Assembly (NCBI GenBank): GCA_036571765.1
Contig: BROE01000020.1
Span: 6,222,876 to 6,286,875 of the forward strand
Length of the DNA: 64,000 nt
Source: Plecoglossus altivelis
Taxonomy: Eukaryota > Chordata > Actinopteri > Osmeriformes > Plecoglossidae
Direction of reading: 5' to 3'
The position numbers were made by a program, and so were the translations under genes. The notes under the pieces were generated by a model, which did no database searches, had not been told where the DNA came from, and saw nothing but the letters and a program-made list of their open reading frames with translations. Shown piece after piece: positions 1 to 14,000 of the stretch. The first letter of the stretch is position 1, and each line of letters begins with the position of its first letter.

Positions 1-697
1 GCACTGTGAGTGTCAACACCCCCTCCAGGTCTGGATTCAACTGTGAAAGACACGGCATTTATGTTAGAAGTGATGCATGTGGCTGTCCAAAGCGGTATTT
101 AGTGAAGGATCTATGGTGAATCATTCGAAAGTCAAAACATGTGGTTATCCCCCTTGGTCTAGAATGAGAACAGACAGTCTCCACTGTACAAACGGATGGT
201 GAGGCAAATCTAAGGTCGGGTGTGGTTGTGATGGCTGGCAGCTTGGCTAACTCTAATAAATAATGTAGTCTGGTAATAAAGTCTGTCAGTGAGAGCAGGG
301 AGAAACCCCTCGGGGAATGGTCTCATTCTCCTAAATCCATCTGTACTGGAATTAGATGGCGAACAAACAGGATAATAAGGTGGGGGGGTTAGTCCTGTTG
401 CAGCCCGGTCACCGCTAGAATAATGAGCTGTGGTCACACGTACACAGCTGTAAACATGGCAAGCGCGCACACATCATTCCATGGAAACATCCATATCCAG
501 ATAATGTATTCTCCTATTTCAAAAAGCCAGGGCAAATGAGAGTGACAGAGCGTTTTGCAGGAATGTTTAACACGGAATGGAGAAGCCAGGGAAATGACAC
601 AGCATATGGAGACTCCATATTCTAGCTCTCTGCATCCTCCTAAGGCAAGGGATAATGATGACTCACTCAGCCCATTCTGGGCAACCAATATGTGTAC

Positions 698-729
<32 letters not shown>

Positions 730-2314
730 GTGTGTGTGAAGGAGTGGGGGTAGGGATGTGTATGTGTTTTTATGATGGTGGTGGTGGTAGTGGGGTGAGC
801 TGTGTGTGTGAGTGTATATGTATGTGTGGGAGAGCTTCTGTGTGTGAAGGAAATGCTGGACGGGTGTACAATCTCTGTGTGTAGGAGCTGTGCTGTGCAT
901 ATGGTTGGATTTCAGTAGCAGGGAGCTATTTGCCGTGAGTTCATGACTGAGTGTGTAGCATCATCTGAACTGACATGAGAGGAGTACCTATCCATCTTCC
1001 ATCTATAACAGCCTGGCTAATAATGACTAACGCACATACACATCGTCTGCACACACACAAACACACACACACAGTTGTGGTTGATGATACCAACAAACGG
1101 GTTCACACACTCAAGACCACACAGACCGTGGCTGAGAGGAGAACACAAACAACACCGTTGCCTCATTTGTGTGTGTTTATGTGTGTGTGTAGCTGTGTGT
1201 TGGTGTGCGCCTGTGTATGCCCATTGTCTTTGTGGAGGTGTGTGTGTGTGTGTGTGTTTGTGTGTGTGTCGGAATGTATACATCTTCCTGTGCTGCAGTG
1301 TGGTGTTGATATAACATGAACTGGGGAGACGTAGAGAAATCCAATTCTTCCCTCAGAAGTCTGTGTCACATTTGCAGGTGCTCCCAGGACCTGTCTGGGA
1401 GACGGGGGAAATTCACTGGAGGTGTTGCCTACACTGCAGAAAACAAGCAAGAGGCAGAGGAAATGTGTTTCTTTGTGTCCTGCCAGCAGCTTTAAATAAA
1501 CCAATTCCAATAAACAACCCCCAGCAGTTTGACTCAATGCTGCGCTTACGTTCCTTAATCAGAGCCTCTAGTACTCGCCTCACTCTTCGGATCTATCTAC
1601 TGGAGGTATCTCTATACAGATGTTGCTCCTTTCTGGATGGCACATTGGGTCACGGTACTCTGGGGAAGGGATGTGTTGTGGTTCAGTTAAGTCACCTTTT
1701 CAATACTCCCGTCTGGATCTAGGGAAACATATTTCTATTGAGAGTGAATACATGGTGTGTTAGTGAGGTGGAACGTATACTGTGTATTTTGAAATGTCGC
1801 CGTGTTTTTAGGTAATTGTTATTTCTATATACTGTGCTGTGTATCTGTGTATCTGCGTTTTCTGTGTATTTCACGTTCTGCAGGGTGTGCGTGGTGAGCG
1901 TTGATTTGACGCTACACCTTCTGTTCTTCAACAACACCCCTTACAAGGAAACTGCCATAACGGTCCACTCTGAACTGGCTGAAGTTCACAGACAAGCCAC
2001 ATTTTGTCATAGCAGGCAAAGTAATACTGGGGTGATAATTGCTTCTATGAGAATAGCCGCATGAGGAATTGGTGTTGTTGGGCTGTATAGTGCCGTTGGT
2101 GTGAACAGCAGTCTGTGGGGTTGTTAATAGGTGTGGTCCTAGGGCAGACACAGTGCAGTTAGGAAGCACCCCACCATGTCTCATGCTCTCACTTTCAGCA
2201 CAAGAACGGAAATACCCAATGACGTCAGTCAGCAGATGAAGGAGCAGGAAATCTTTTTTTATTTTATTTGTACTATAAACTTGTTTGTTTGGAACTGAGG
2301 TCTTGAATGACACA

Positions 2315-2562
2315 ATTCTAAGAGTGCTGTGGTCATGACATTGGTATTCTAAGAGTGCTGTGGTTATGACATTGGCATTCTAAGAGTGCTGTGGTCATGA
2401 CACTGGCATTCTCAGAGTGCTGTGATTATGACATTGGCATTCTAAGAGTGCTGTGGTTATGACATTGGCATTCTAAGAGTGCTGTGGTTACGACATTGGC
2501 ATTCTAAGAGTGCTGTGGTTATGACATTGGCATTCTAAGAGTGCTGTGGTCATGACATTGGC
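2315..2562. repeat. 31-bp minisatellite, 8 copies
   Basis: Eight head-to-tail units beginning attctaagagtgctgtgg and ending gacattggc span exactly 248 bp (8 x 31). Units differ by a few substitutions, chiefly C/T or A/G in the gtt/gtc-atgac segment. The array lies within gnai2 intron 3. Confidence 0.95.
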
Positions 2563-3077
2563 GAAGGCCTCAGAAAACAGGTGAGGTTGTGCTTTATTAT
2601 GTGGCCCTGTAGAATTTGTGAAATGCAGATTCAGACGCCGTTTTCATTAGACTGATTCTAGCCATCTTTGTTTTCCATGAATTGTCGAACCACTGACAAA
2701 CGTATGCTGATCAGTGATGAGCAAGATACATCTGACTGGCAGGCTCTTGTCATCAAGATGACATCATTAAGACCATCGCAAGACCATCGGTGGGATCATT
2801 TCCTGGACCACTTTGCTTCTTTCAAGGTACAGTATAGGTTCATTTATTGGATGGGTATTAATCAGTGCAGTAGGTAGAGTTAAATTAGGTCAATCAATCC
2901 AGTGATTGGTTGAGAAGAAATCTGTGTGCATTTACAACACCCACTGCCCCCTCTCTCTTGCAATTTCTCTCCCGGAGGGGAGGGAACAGGAATGATGAAC
3001 CCTCTAAAAGGGGCAGCAACCTCTGAACTATGGGTGATGGTACACGTTGATCAGGCTGCGTGTGCTATCGACTGCTT

Positions 3078-3108
<31 letters not shown>

Positions 3109-3117
3109 CGTGCGTGC

Positions 3118-3158
<41 letters not shown>

Positions 3159-3165
3159 CGTGCAT
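3078..3165. repeat. (TG)n/(TGCG)n microsatellite beside the gnai2 exon 3 donor
   Basis: An almost continuous TG run with TGCG interruptions ends about 13 bases from the gnai2 exon 3 splice donor (3178/3179). In the gnai2 transcript it reads as a CA repeat directly downstream of the 5' splice site. Confidence 0.95.
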
Positions 3166-3178
3166 GTGTGAGTCTTAC

Positions 3179-6100
3179 CGCCCGGGCAGCATCGCTGTAT
3201 TCGATCTTGAGGTTGGTCATGGCTTTGGCGATGGCCATAATGGACTGGATGGTGTTGCTGAAGACCACAGCTCTGTACTGCTTGCACTCGTCCTCTGAGT
3301 AGCCATCCTCGTGGATGATCCTGACAAGCAGACCAGCAGCACCGTACACTGAGCTCAGTCATCAAAGCAGCAGATGGAAGGTATTCAACAGACAAGGAGC
3401 AGCATGCTAAAGTAACAGCCCACCGAAATCACACAGAGAGTCAACATAGACCCGAGGCAAAGGCCTTAAAAAAGAAAAAGGTCAGGCCCGCTTGGCTGTC
3501 TGAACGCCAGAGGTTCCACCGTGGCGAGGACAGATAAACACAAGCACCCAGGTGGAGGAAAGGAGAGGAGATGCCGAGATCTCCAGCGTTACTCACTTCA
3601 TCTGCTTCACGATGGTGCTCTTCCCCGACTCCCCAGCCCCTGCAGGTGGAGGAAAACACACAGGTCAGAGGTGCATCTGCATGTGCATCTACAACATCTG
3701 CATCTACACCACCGTCTCAGAGTGCGTCTACGTGTGAGAGAGAGAGAGAGAGAGAGAGTGGCGGACGTGCATGTCTGCATGTGTGTGACGAGCCTGAACT
3801 CTCAGGCCGCTGCTGTCATCGACCTCAGACAACCTTCCAGCACATGACATGCTCTCTCTGGAGCAGCCTCACGTCTGTTTATAATTCATATTTGTTTCCT
3901 GTTTACTGTTACTTCCCGTGAGGAAGACATGTTGCAGGGAGACGTGGGAGGAACACCGCAGCGCTCCCCTCTCTCTGCCTGGCTTGTGTCACTGCAGAGA
4001 GGAGCAGGCTGCACATGTGTGTGTTCTCTCCCAGGGTCTGTCACCATCCACATCGATCCTCTCCAGAACGTAATGCATCTTGTAAACAGTCCACTTAAAG
4101 CCCTCTTAACAGACAAGTGGGCGGAAAGTAAAATGTCCATCGGCTTGTTTTGTTTTGTTTTTTTACCTCAAACTGTCCACTGACACGCTCGGATGAACTA
4201 CCCACTGTGGTGTTTCTCTTCTAGGGTCACTTGTTTTGGGGATTCCACTATTTCGCTCCGTCAGTGTCAGACCTTTCAGCTAGCAGTGCTTCAGAGGACC
4301 CAACATGAGTCTCACAGTGTATCTGTGCCTGTCTGATCAGTGGCAGGCCAGCCTGCCCTGCTCCTCTGATCTGCCTCACCCAGGCCTGTCAGCAGGCATC
4401 AGAGCAGCCCTGCCCTGACAGACCCCCAGAGACACGCTGGCCAGACCTGCAGCCCTCCTTTGGCACTGTCAACACCTCTCAGCACTCAACACACACACGC
4501 ACACTGGGAACAGGGGGAGGGAAGGAGGGAGGTGAAAGGAGGGGAGGGAGGGAGGCAAGGAGGGAGGGAGGCAAGGAGGGAGGGATGGGTAGAGAGAGAG
4601 ACAAACCGAAATGGCAGAAACACCTTATGATAACCATGTCTTGTATTTAAACTGCTATTTAATGGTACTTAACACTAATAACATTTACATTTACATAGCA
4701 CCTAGCAACCAAGCCTGTCTCAGCTAGCTACCTATCATTAGGCTGCATCATTGCCCGTCCACACAGGATCCAGGGGTAAATAACAGCACGGCAGTGTAAT
4801 AGGTCTTCCCTACACTTAGATCTGTCTGCCTCCGCCCAGATAAACACATTGAGCAGACTGATGTATAAGAAGGGGGGGGGGGGTTAAAAGGTGACCCTGT
4901 AAACAATCTTCTCGACAGGGAGAGCTGGAGGAAGAATAGGAAGCTATGCGCACACATTCCGCGAAGGTCACCTTCCTGACTAGAATCCAGCCATGAATAT
5001 TTCAAGGACGGGGACAGTGGCTGAGGCTTGTAAACCACAGGAACCCATTCTCTGTGTGAGCTTGGGCGAGCATCAGATAGTGTGCTGTGATTCAATGAAC
5101 AGTGCTCAATGTCGACCGAAGTTTGATGCGTTAAAGGTCATTACAGAATCCCCTCCAGGAACATTTCGACGCCAGAACCAATCCTAGACTTGCGAACTAA
5201 AATAAAAAAGGGTTTGGAATACAAATACGCGTTAGATAATGAACATCATTAGAAATGGAAAAGAAGAGAGAGAGGGAGAGGTGGAACGACCCTTGGCTCC
5301 GTGAGGAGCGCCCACCGACCAATCACAGCAAGCACTGGCTCACTAAACCCCACCCTCAGGTGGCCCGGACCCTCAGGATGGGTCATTAGACCCTGTCCTC
5401 ATCTTCAGAGGACAACCCAAAACACAAAGTCCCCCGTTATGTAATCAGGTGTGCAGTTCAGTCAGTTTACTACCAGACTCAACAAAGCCTGACAGGAGTA
5501 GAGGAGGATGTCTGTCTGCTTTGGCACCACACAAGACCAATCTGCTACAGCTGGCTGGGCTGTTATCACAGTTTTATAGGTCTGCTGAATGCAGCCTAAC
5601 AAAGATGGAAGGGAGGGACATCTCGTTAAAGCTATTAGCAACCTGCCAGAAGTGTTTGGATTTCTCCAAGGAGAACACGCCAACGTCTTCACCAAGATGA
5701 GATGAATCCTTCATCTATCCAAGACGAGCACAGTGTCTGACTCCCGAACCAGCCGCCACGCAAACAGCCGGCAGCGAACAAACGAAAAATGACCGTCAGG
5801 AGTCACGAACGTCGTGAACCAGGGATGGATCGAGGCCAGTTAAACCGTTCTCAGTCATCTTCATTCACAGATACAGTCCTGGACAGATATAGAACAGAAA
5901 GAACTCAATCAAACAGAGTAGCTCCAGTTGGTTTTCAAACCAGTCAGAGCAGCACCAAAACACATGAGCCAAACACTAAATATGCATTGATTAGGCACCA
6001 ACTGCCCTTATCAAAGCACAAGTGGCCCAGTTCTTGTCCGTGGCTCATTCAACAGCCACAATAAGTTGTGTGTGTTTCCCATGTGTGCACGGTGTGCGTG

Positions 6101-8105
6101 TGTGTTGCGTGTCTGTGCGGTGATGGGTTCTAACCGAGAGGGACAGGACAGCGGTGAGGACTGATCAAGAGCATCACAAAGGCCCCTCTTGTGCGCTGCC
6201 TTAGTCACAGGGACAAGCTTGTTCTGTTCAGTGTCATTTAGGCCATTACGACCGTATCAGAGGCAAGAGTGAATTTCTGGCAATTAGCAAAGAGGCAAAG
6301 AAGGAAGGGGCGGGGGAGGGGGGAGGGAGGGAGACTAGAGGGAGACTAGAGGGAGAGAGACTAGAGGGAGAGAGACTAGAGGGAGAGAGACTAGAGGGAG
6401 AGAGACTAGAGGGAGAGAAAGAGGGAAGTGTTCTGCTGACGACCGCTCCTCCTCATCATTCAGATCACATCCACACCCCCACACCAGAGAGAGTAGCGTA
6501 GCTGGGATTGCTCCCCCGTGGCTGGACAAGCTCCCCAACGCAACAGGCCTTCCTCTCCCGCTGAGCCCACAAAGCCTCCTTGTATCTCTGATCAGATACC
6601 CCCAACCCTTTTGAACTGGCCTTCCTCCGCACGCGCGCACGCGCAGACGCACGTGACGTGCCCAGACTTACAACGGATCTCCACAAGCCTCTCTAATGTC
6701 TTATTCCTCTGGATAACCGCCAGCGGTAGCGTCCTCCATCACGCAGGCTCCGTGGGCCCACCGACAGTCGAACGCTGATCGGCGAGCCATGTGTCTTGTG
6801 TGTGTGTGTGTGGCAGCAAGCTGTGATAGACTATCGTGTCTGTAATGGAGATGGATGGAGGGCTCTACGTCTTATTCTTTCCCTGTAAGTGACACTGTCC
6901 CTGGGCCCGGCCGGATGGGCACAGCTATAATTACAGTAGAGCTGCGGTGACAGGATCGGACTGATTCCCAGAACACAGATTCACTTTGAAGAGCAAACCT
7001 GACCGACTCCAGGGGAAGGATGGAGACCAGCGAAGGGAGAGCGTTCGAGAGCAACAAGAGATGGGAGGCAGCGAGGGGAGAAAGCTGCTTAATGACATGG
7101 AGAGAGCGAGTATTGAGACAGGGGTGACGGGGTTGAAAGCGACGAGGTGACAGAGTGGGTTGGAATCGGAGGAATGCTAAGATACATGAAAAGAGATGAG
7201 ATTACATTTTACACGTTCAAATTGAATCACTTAGGGCGACTCTTTGATCTAAAAGGGACTTGCACACGGTGCATTCAGAGAGTGCAGGACCAGGAATGAG
7301 AAGTGTACGGTTTAGTGGCCAGGGTCAAGAAATGAATTCCCAAAGGAATTCACCAGCCACGTCGCTAAGGTACCACATCCCAGCCAATCGGTGCGGTGAA
7401 CAAAACTCCTGAAACACCGAGAGGAGAGCAGACAGAAGACGAGTAGCGAGACGACAGGTGACGCAAGTTTAGTGTCAGAGCCGTCCCTGCTAAACATGTC
7501 GTACAGGAGACAAGCTCGTTGTCACCATCTTCTCTCTGATCCTCTAGGTCCATCTGCAAGCTGGAGGCTGGGACATGCTGGGCTACATCACTCTGCACTG
7601 CGGGAAGAAACCAACTCTTGTTAGAGAGGGTCTCCGGGGTCTCCCTCCCTCCCCCTCCCTCCCCTCCCTCCCCTCCCTCCCCCTCCCTCCTTCCCTCCTG
7701 ATCTATCCTGGTCTCTCTCCTTGAGACAGGTCTGTTCCACTGCGTAGAGCACCTTTTTCACCTGATGCCCCACTAAGTGAGCCAGTTAATGTCATTAGCG
7801 CACAAGTGCTCCTGTAATTACAGCACTGGGGAATGGGAGGGAGGATTATTTATACGGCTTTATCCGTGTGTGTGTGTGTGTGCGCGCGCGTGGGCGTGTG
7901 CAGGATGGTTGAACAGAGAGCGGGAGAGAGAGAGAGAGAGAGAGAGAGGGACTCAGTGCTGACTCTTTAAAACAAACTTTCAAAGAGGAAGCAACAGCCT
8001 AGTTTGCTGAGGCAGGCATGTTCAACTTCCAGTCATGGCAGATGAAAGTGGAGAGAGAGCGAGAGAGAGACAGAGAGAGAGGGGGAGAGAGAGGGAGAGA
8101 CAGAC

Positions 8106-8159
<54 letters not shown>

Positions 8160-8163
8160 CGAT

Positions 8164-8220
<57 letters not shown>

Positions 8221-9529
8221 GAGCTAAGCAGCCAGACAGCCAGACAGCCAGACAGCGCAGGTGCGTTTGATCCATCCCCCCGTACCAGCCTGTTGAGTGA
8301 TCATTAACCTCGCTGAAAGGATGCAGCTCTGCTGCCCTTCCAACTGCCACTGGGATGTGACTAACTGAGGCAGGCCTATCTGTAATGAGATCCAGAGTTT
8401 CATGTGCCAGTCTTACTGAATCTCCCTTTACTCGCTTCACAGCTAATGGTTAATAGCTAATGGCTAAGGACAGGCTGTGCCACAGCCAGTGGGCTGAGAA
8501 GCTACGCACGGCACGGTAATTGCACTCAGACACGCGGCAGACAGGAAAACGGCCCCAGAAAGCCTGGTAAAGGAACGAGAAAGAAACGTCCACAGAGCGA
8601 TAATAATAACAATAACCAGTCGTACAGTCTTGTGATTGAGTTTGTCTTGCCGGCGCAATTTGTTGATTCGTCCTCTGTTTATCAAGACAGAGGGTGTGGT
8701 GGCACTGCTACGCTCTCCCCTCTAGTTTCTGCCTCCCTTAAATAACAGCAGAGGAAACGCAAGCGGGCTCGCTCATGGAGGAACAGGGCTTTACGCTGCA
8801 AAACAACAGCTCCAGGTCATCTTTAGGTGGGCTAAACATTCAGATTTTTCCATGCTGGAAAAGCACTGCCTCCTTCTACCAACTGCGATCTTCCTTTAGC
8901 CATCCCAAGGTGTAAGTCATCCTAACCAAAGGTGTTATATTCTCCCAGCAGGCTGAGAGGGCCCAGGTGTGAGTCAGTGGTGAGCTGGAGGGTGTGAGAC
9001 CTCAGGGTCCTTCGGCCTTGCGCGGAGCCCCCGGTTACCTAAAGCAAAGACGACGCTCTCCGCTCGCGAGTCGCTAGGCTTTCACGCCGTCTCCAAAGCT
9101 CAGACGAGAAGAGCCTGTCTCTAGGTCGTCCTTACAGGGTGCCGTTAGGGAAGCCTGTTTGTTTGGCTGCAGGCCAACCTGCGTGTGGTGCTGTGATCTT
9201 GTTAGTGGACAGATCAAATGTCAAAGGGCGGTGTACCCGTGGCTTGATCTGCTGGGGGCGACGCAGCTGGAGGAGAAGGTTCTAGAACACATCTCAACAT
9301 ACCTCCGGCTGTTCTCTTTATTCGTTGGGTAAACAACAGGGTGTAAAGTACAAGTTGATACACTCCAAATGTCATGCCTGTTGCACATGCACACATTTCT
9401 TCTCGGTTGAAAATTCCTACACCTCTGCCTGTTCACTCAGCTACACACGCTGCACATTTCCTTCTTGTCTGGGTGTCTCAGCCCTGCAGCGCAGAGTGGC
9501 CAATCCATCCCATGCCTCACCTCTATCAA

Positions 9530-9580
<51 letters not shown>

Positions 9581-10964
9581 ATGCTCTCCACGGTTCCGTT
9601 TGGAGCCCACAAGCATTCTAAAAGCCCCCCAGAATCATCTGCATGACAGCTACTTCAGCCTTAAATTCTAATCGCTGAGACACTAAACCCACCCACAGGT
9701 TTTATGCTGCAACACATCTCAGTGTTGGCCCCGCCTCCCCAGTGGTCTCTTGTACGACACGCTGCCTGAGTGGCTCATCCAGCTGGCTGGGACACGCTCT
9801 AGCCCTCCACCCCCCACGCACACAAGCACACACCCACACCCCAGCCCCACCCGTCACGACTGGGCACATCCAACTAGCTATTATGGCTAATAAAGGTTGA
9901 CCTCCTCTTAGGCTGCGCGACACTGAACAAGACGTACGACAATGACAGTAAAGCTAGCGGCAGCTCCGGGGGCGTAGACACGAGGATAGGGTTGACAAGC
10001 AGGCTTGGCTATTTAGGGGTACAGGTATGGCTGTGAATGCAGTCGTTTCCCACCAATTCCCCTGGCCTATATTCAGGTTGATGTAATTGTATCTGATTGG
10101 ATAGGAAATCCGTGTATTGCTGGGACCCCCCAAAAAAACGGTTTCTCCCTGAGATGTCGGGAAATGTTTCCTTCCCGTTTAGCGACAGAGTAGAAATAGA
10201 GCTTAAGGAAGTCCACAAATAAACAGGTTTGGCTGTGGAGAAACGTGATGTGATGTCATACAAAACTATCTACCATACTTAACTAAATAACTATCATCAG
10301 TGAGTTGAACCTCTTGAAAATGTATCGAAGACTTTAAGTGTGCAACATACTGTTCTTTACCAGATGAGCAGAATTTGAGCAAAACTTTCTCCAATGAACG
10401 CCTGGAGCATAGGTCACACACGTCGTACTCCACAACTGGGACATGTCTGCCTGACAGTCTGTCTAACAGTCTGTCTAACAGTCTGCCTAACAGTCTACCT
10501 AACAGTCTACCTAACAGTCTACCTAACGGTCTGCCTAACAGTCTACCTAACAGTCTACCTGACAGTCTACCTAACAGTCTATCTAACAGTCTACCTAACA
10601 GTCTGCCTAACAGTCTACCTAACAGTCTACCTAACAGTCATCCAACTGTCAGACTGGCCTGACAAACGGACGCCTTCCAAATCCTCTTTTATTTCAGTCC
10701 TGTCATCCACTCCCCCTTCCTCTAATATTTTCGTTCAGTCCCTTCTTCCTCTACATAGTGTGCATGGTCCAGTCTGCAGTGCTCTAAGTCCATCCAGAGC
10801 CCCCACCCGCCTCCCAATCTCTCACCCCAGAATGTGGTCTGCATTCAAACAGTTCTGTTACCTCGCCTGCTCAGGAGCTGGAAGCTTCAGATTAGCCCAC
10901 CTTCATTCGCGCTCGGCACTTGATCTTATGTAGGGGTTGCAATGCCCAGCAGAAACACTGTCCG

Positions 10965-11016
<52 letters not shown>

Positions 11017-14000
11017 AATGTCAGGAAGTCGACAGGCTGGTTCACGACTGGATGTGGCGCATTATGATCCTAGAGTGGAACGAATGTGTGGAAAGTAGGT
11101 CATCAGCCTTCCGGGCCCTCTATGCTCTGCACAGGCCTGAGTTCACGCCCTCACCTACCCACTCCACCCTCCCCTGCGACAACTGACGGCCAGCCACCTG
11201 ATGGCTCAGAGCCCAGTGCTGTTGTTCGTGTACAGGATGGAATTTCAAGGCTTCTTGAGCACTTTAAGTCATACAGTTTGTGTATTCTTCAGTGTTCTGT
11301 ATCCGGGCAGGCGGATGCAGCTGTGGAACGGACTGATCCAGATATAGAGGCGCAGGATAATGACAGAGTAGCAGAGGTCTGCTTCACAAGGTGCCAGACG
11401 GCAACCCTCTGGTTACCATGTCTGTCCTCCTACACAGGGTTTCAGGACAGGGGGGATGTACATTTGGGGTAGATATTCACAGTTTCTATTAGATGTATGA
11501 GGTTGTATTTTGCTTCGGAATCGTTCGAGGGAAATTGTGGCACAAAAGGCATTTGGTTTTCAAACTGTTGCCCTTTTATCCAATTCAGCAATGAGTAAAC
11601 ATTTCACAAACGCAGGGGAACGGGCATTGCGACATTTTCCTGAGTAATCGTGCCTGCCGAATCATCCAACATGTCCACCGTCCGCAGTGCTGGACTGACA
11701 CAGACATCCTGGAGGTTCTGAGGAACAGAGAGACAGATGTGACGAGATCACCCCTCCCTCAATGACAGGAGAGGGTCACAGTGTGAACCAAGCCCAGAAA
11801 GAAAAAAAAAGGAGAAAAAAAACATGGCTGGACATGTCCTTTAACTGCAGCGAATTCAGCCCTGTTAGTTAGAACGTAATGATACAGACATGGATCTAAA
11901 GTAAGCAGTGATTTGGCAGCTTCTGTCTCCGTCTAGTCTCAGACTGTGTCGCTGTGAGTTTTGCCTCTCTAAACTGCCAGGAAGGTTTCTTTCTAAATAC
12001 ACGGTTATAAATTTATAACAGAATACCATTGCCCCAAATGAGCGATTTGTATGTATGTATGTCAGCGAGCTTGCAAGTGTTACATAATGAATTTACGACG
12101 CCCGAGGAAAAGCCATCTGTTTAATAATTACCCCAAAAGGCTTAGAGATGGAAGATCTGGGCAAATATTTCATTGGATTCAGCGCTTATCTCCCTCCCCC
12201 TCCTTGTCTGGTCTGTCTCGTGTGGCTCCCAGATGGGTCTGCAGCTAGCGCAGGCCTGGAACCCACATCCTCCTTCACAGCTACCTGCCTCGCTCTGCCA
12301 CAGTCTGTCCGGGGGGGAACGTCCTGCTGGTCCAAACTGGGAAATGAGCCACGTGAAGGGAAGCGAAACAGCGACCGAGACGCCAGTGGAAGAAGACCAG
12401 TGGGGGAGGCTCCTCCCCGCGGTGTCACGGAGCTCCTGGACACGCCAGCGTGAGACACGGCGTAGGTGTGCCAGTCAGACGGTCAGGTCTGATGAGCGCT
12501 TCCTTCGCAGCGGGGGGAGCAGGCCGGCGCCATCGTGTCCACCAGGTGACTGATACGTGACGTGGTCACGCTGGCAGAGTTGGAAACTGCCCCGCAGAAC
12601 TACCCGAGAATTACAACCCCGGACTGACTCTGCGACAACTCTCTCTCTCTCTGTCATTCTCTCTCTCTGTCATTCTCTCTGTCATTCTCTCTCTCTGTGT
12701 CATTCTCTCTCTCTCTGTCATTCTCTCTCTCTCTCCCCTACTGATTATTCCCTCCATCCCCTGCTCCCCAAACCCCCCCTCCTCCATCTCAGCCACACTA
12801 AATCCTCATTTCTCTCCGGCGTCCCCTTGGCACCGTGATAAATTAACCATATGCCTCGGTGGCAATTAGGGCTCTCAACCCACTCAAGAGTCAAGTAGCT
12901 GCTGATGGTGCAACAGGAGCCATTATGACGGTGGCTGAGCGGAGCGGCTCTGTGTGATCAGCTCATGCCTCCACAGCCAGGAGCCGGAGGGAGAGGGTGT
13001 GGCTGCAGCGCCCCAGGAGGAGGAGCATCCGAAACCAGAAATAGCAGCAGGACAGAAGCACTACACCACCACCACCATCATCCCACCACCACCTGCATCC
13101 AGGGCTCACAGCCAGCTGGAGAAGCTGACGTGAGGGCGCCCTTGCCTGAGACACAGACAGACAACCATAAACTAGTCGACAGACACGAGCGCACTTCCTC
13201 GTGACTCACGCGAGAGCGCACGTACGCAGGGTTGAAAGGCTGCTTCGTAATCAGTGGAGATTCAAGCATTTGGGGGATTTGTAGATTCGGGGCGTTCATG
13301 ACTGCGTGTGGGTTGATTTGGACATGGATCCTTGGATAGAGACGCCGGTGGCACGTAACACAGCAGCTGTCCCGCTCCTCTGCGGTGGATTCATCTAACA
13401 AGCCGCATGTTGTCGATGGGACTCTCTGAAGTGATCATCTATGTGATGAGGACTTCACCTTTTGCAGCCGTCACACAGGGCTGTTTGGAGGGAGGGAGGG
13501 AGACATTGATAGAGGGGGGGAGGGAGAGGGATGGGAAGAGGGAGGCTGGGAGAGAGAGGGAGGGGGGAGGAGAGGGGGAGGTGGGGGATCGAACACGTAC
13601 TGTCCCTTCGTCTCTTCATAATTTCACATTCCCTGTGAAGTGATTCGTCATGGAGGTGACCTTGACAGCAACACCCTATTTATTTCTGTGTGCCCTCCTC
13701 CCCATCTTATCCTTTTGGCATGTGGTGCACAGCTGCTTGCCAGGCAGTGCTGGGGAGGGTAGACCAAGGGAGGGGAAGCAGTTCCCCCACCACTGAGATC
13801 TGCTCCTACTACAAACCTGGTGTACCAAATCTGGCAACCAAGGCTGTGGCAATTGAATGTAATCTTCTCAGTCTGTGGTTTGGATAGAGAAGCTCTGAAG
13901 CGCTAGAAAGTGGATTGGTGGGTGAAAATGGCAGAGAAAGAGATCTGAGACTGAGGCTCGATGGAGAGAGAAGAGGATCAGGGCATGACTTCCTCTATCT

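Larger units (their letters stand above)
1..3178 (-). other. gnai2 intron 3 (partial), non-coding
   Basis: This stretch lies downstream of the gnai2 exon 3 donor. I searched both strands for the expected exon 4 (family residues DDARQLF onward) and found no candidate, so exon 4 must be left of the window. What is here is TG/CA simple repeat at about 693-738, 1050-1074 and 1166-1270, the 31-bp minisatellite described separately, and otherwise unremarkable sequence. The open frames here read mostly through these repeats and look random. Confidence 0.7.

Noticed and set aside
10446..10933. Periodic 179-residue frame (LTV repeats)
   Set aside because: Result of the 12-bp minisatellite, whose length is divisible by three.
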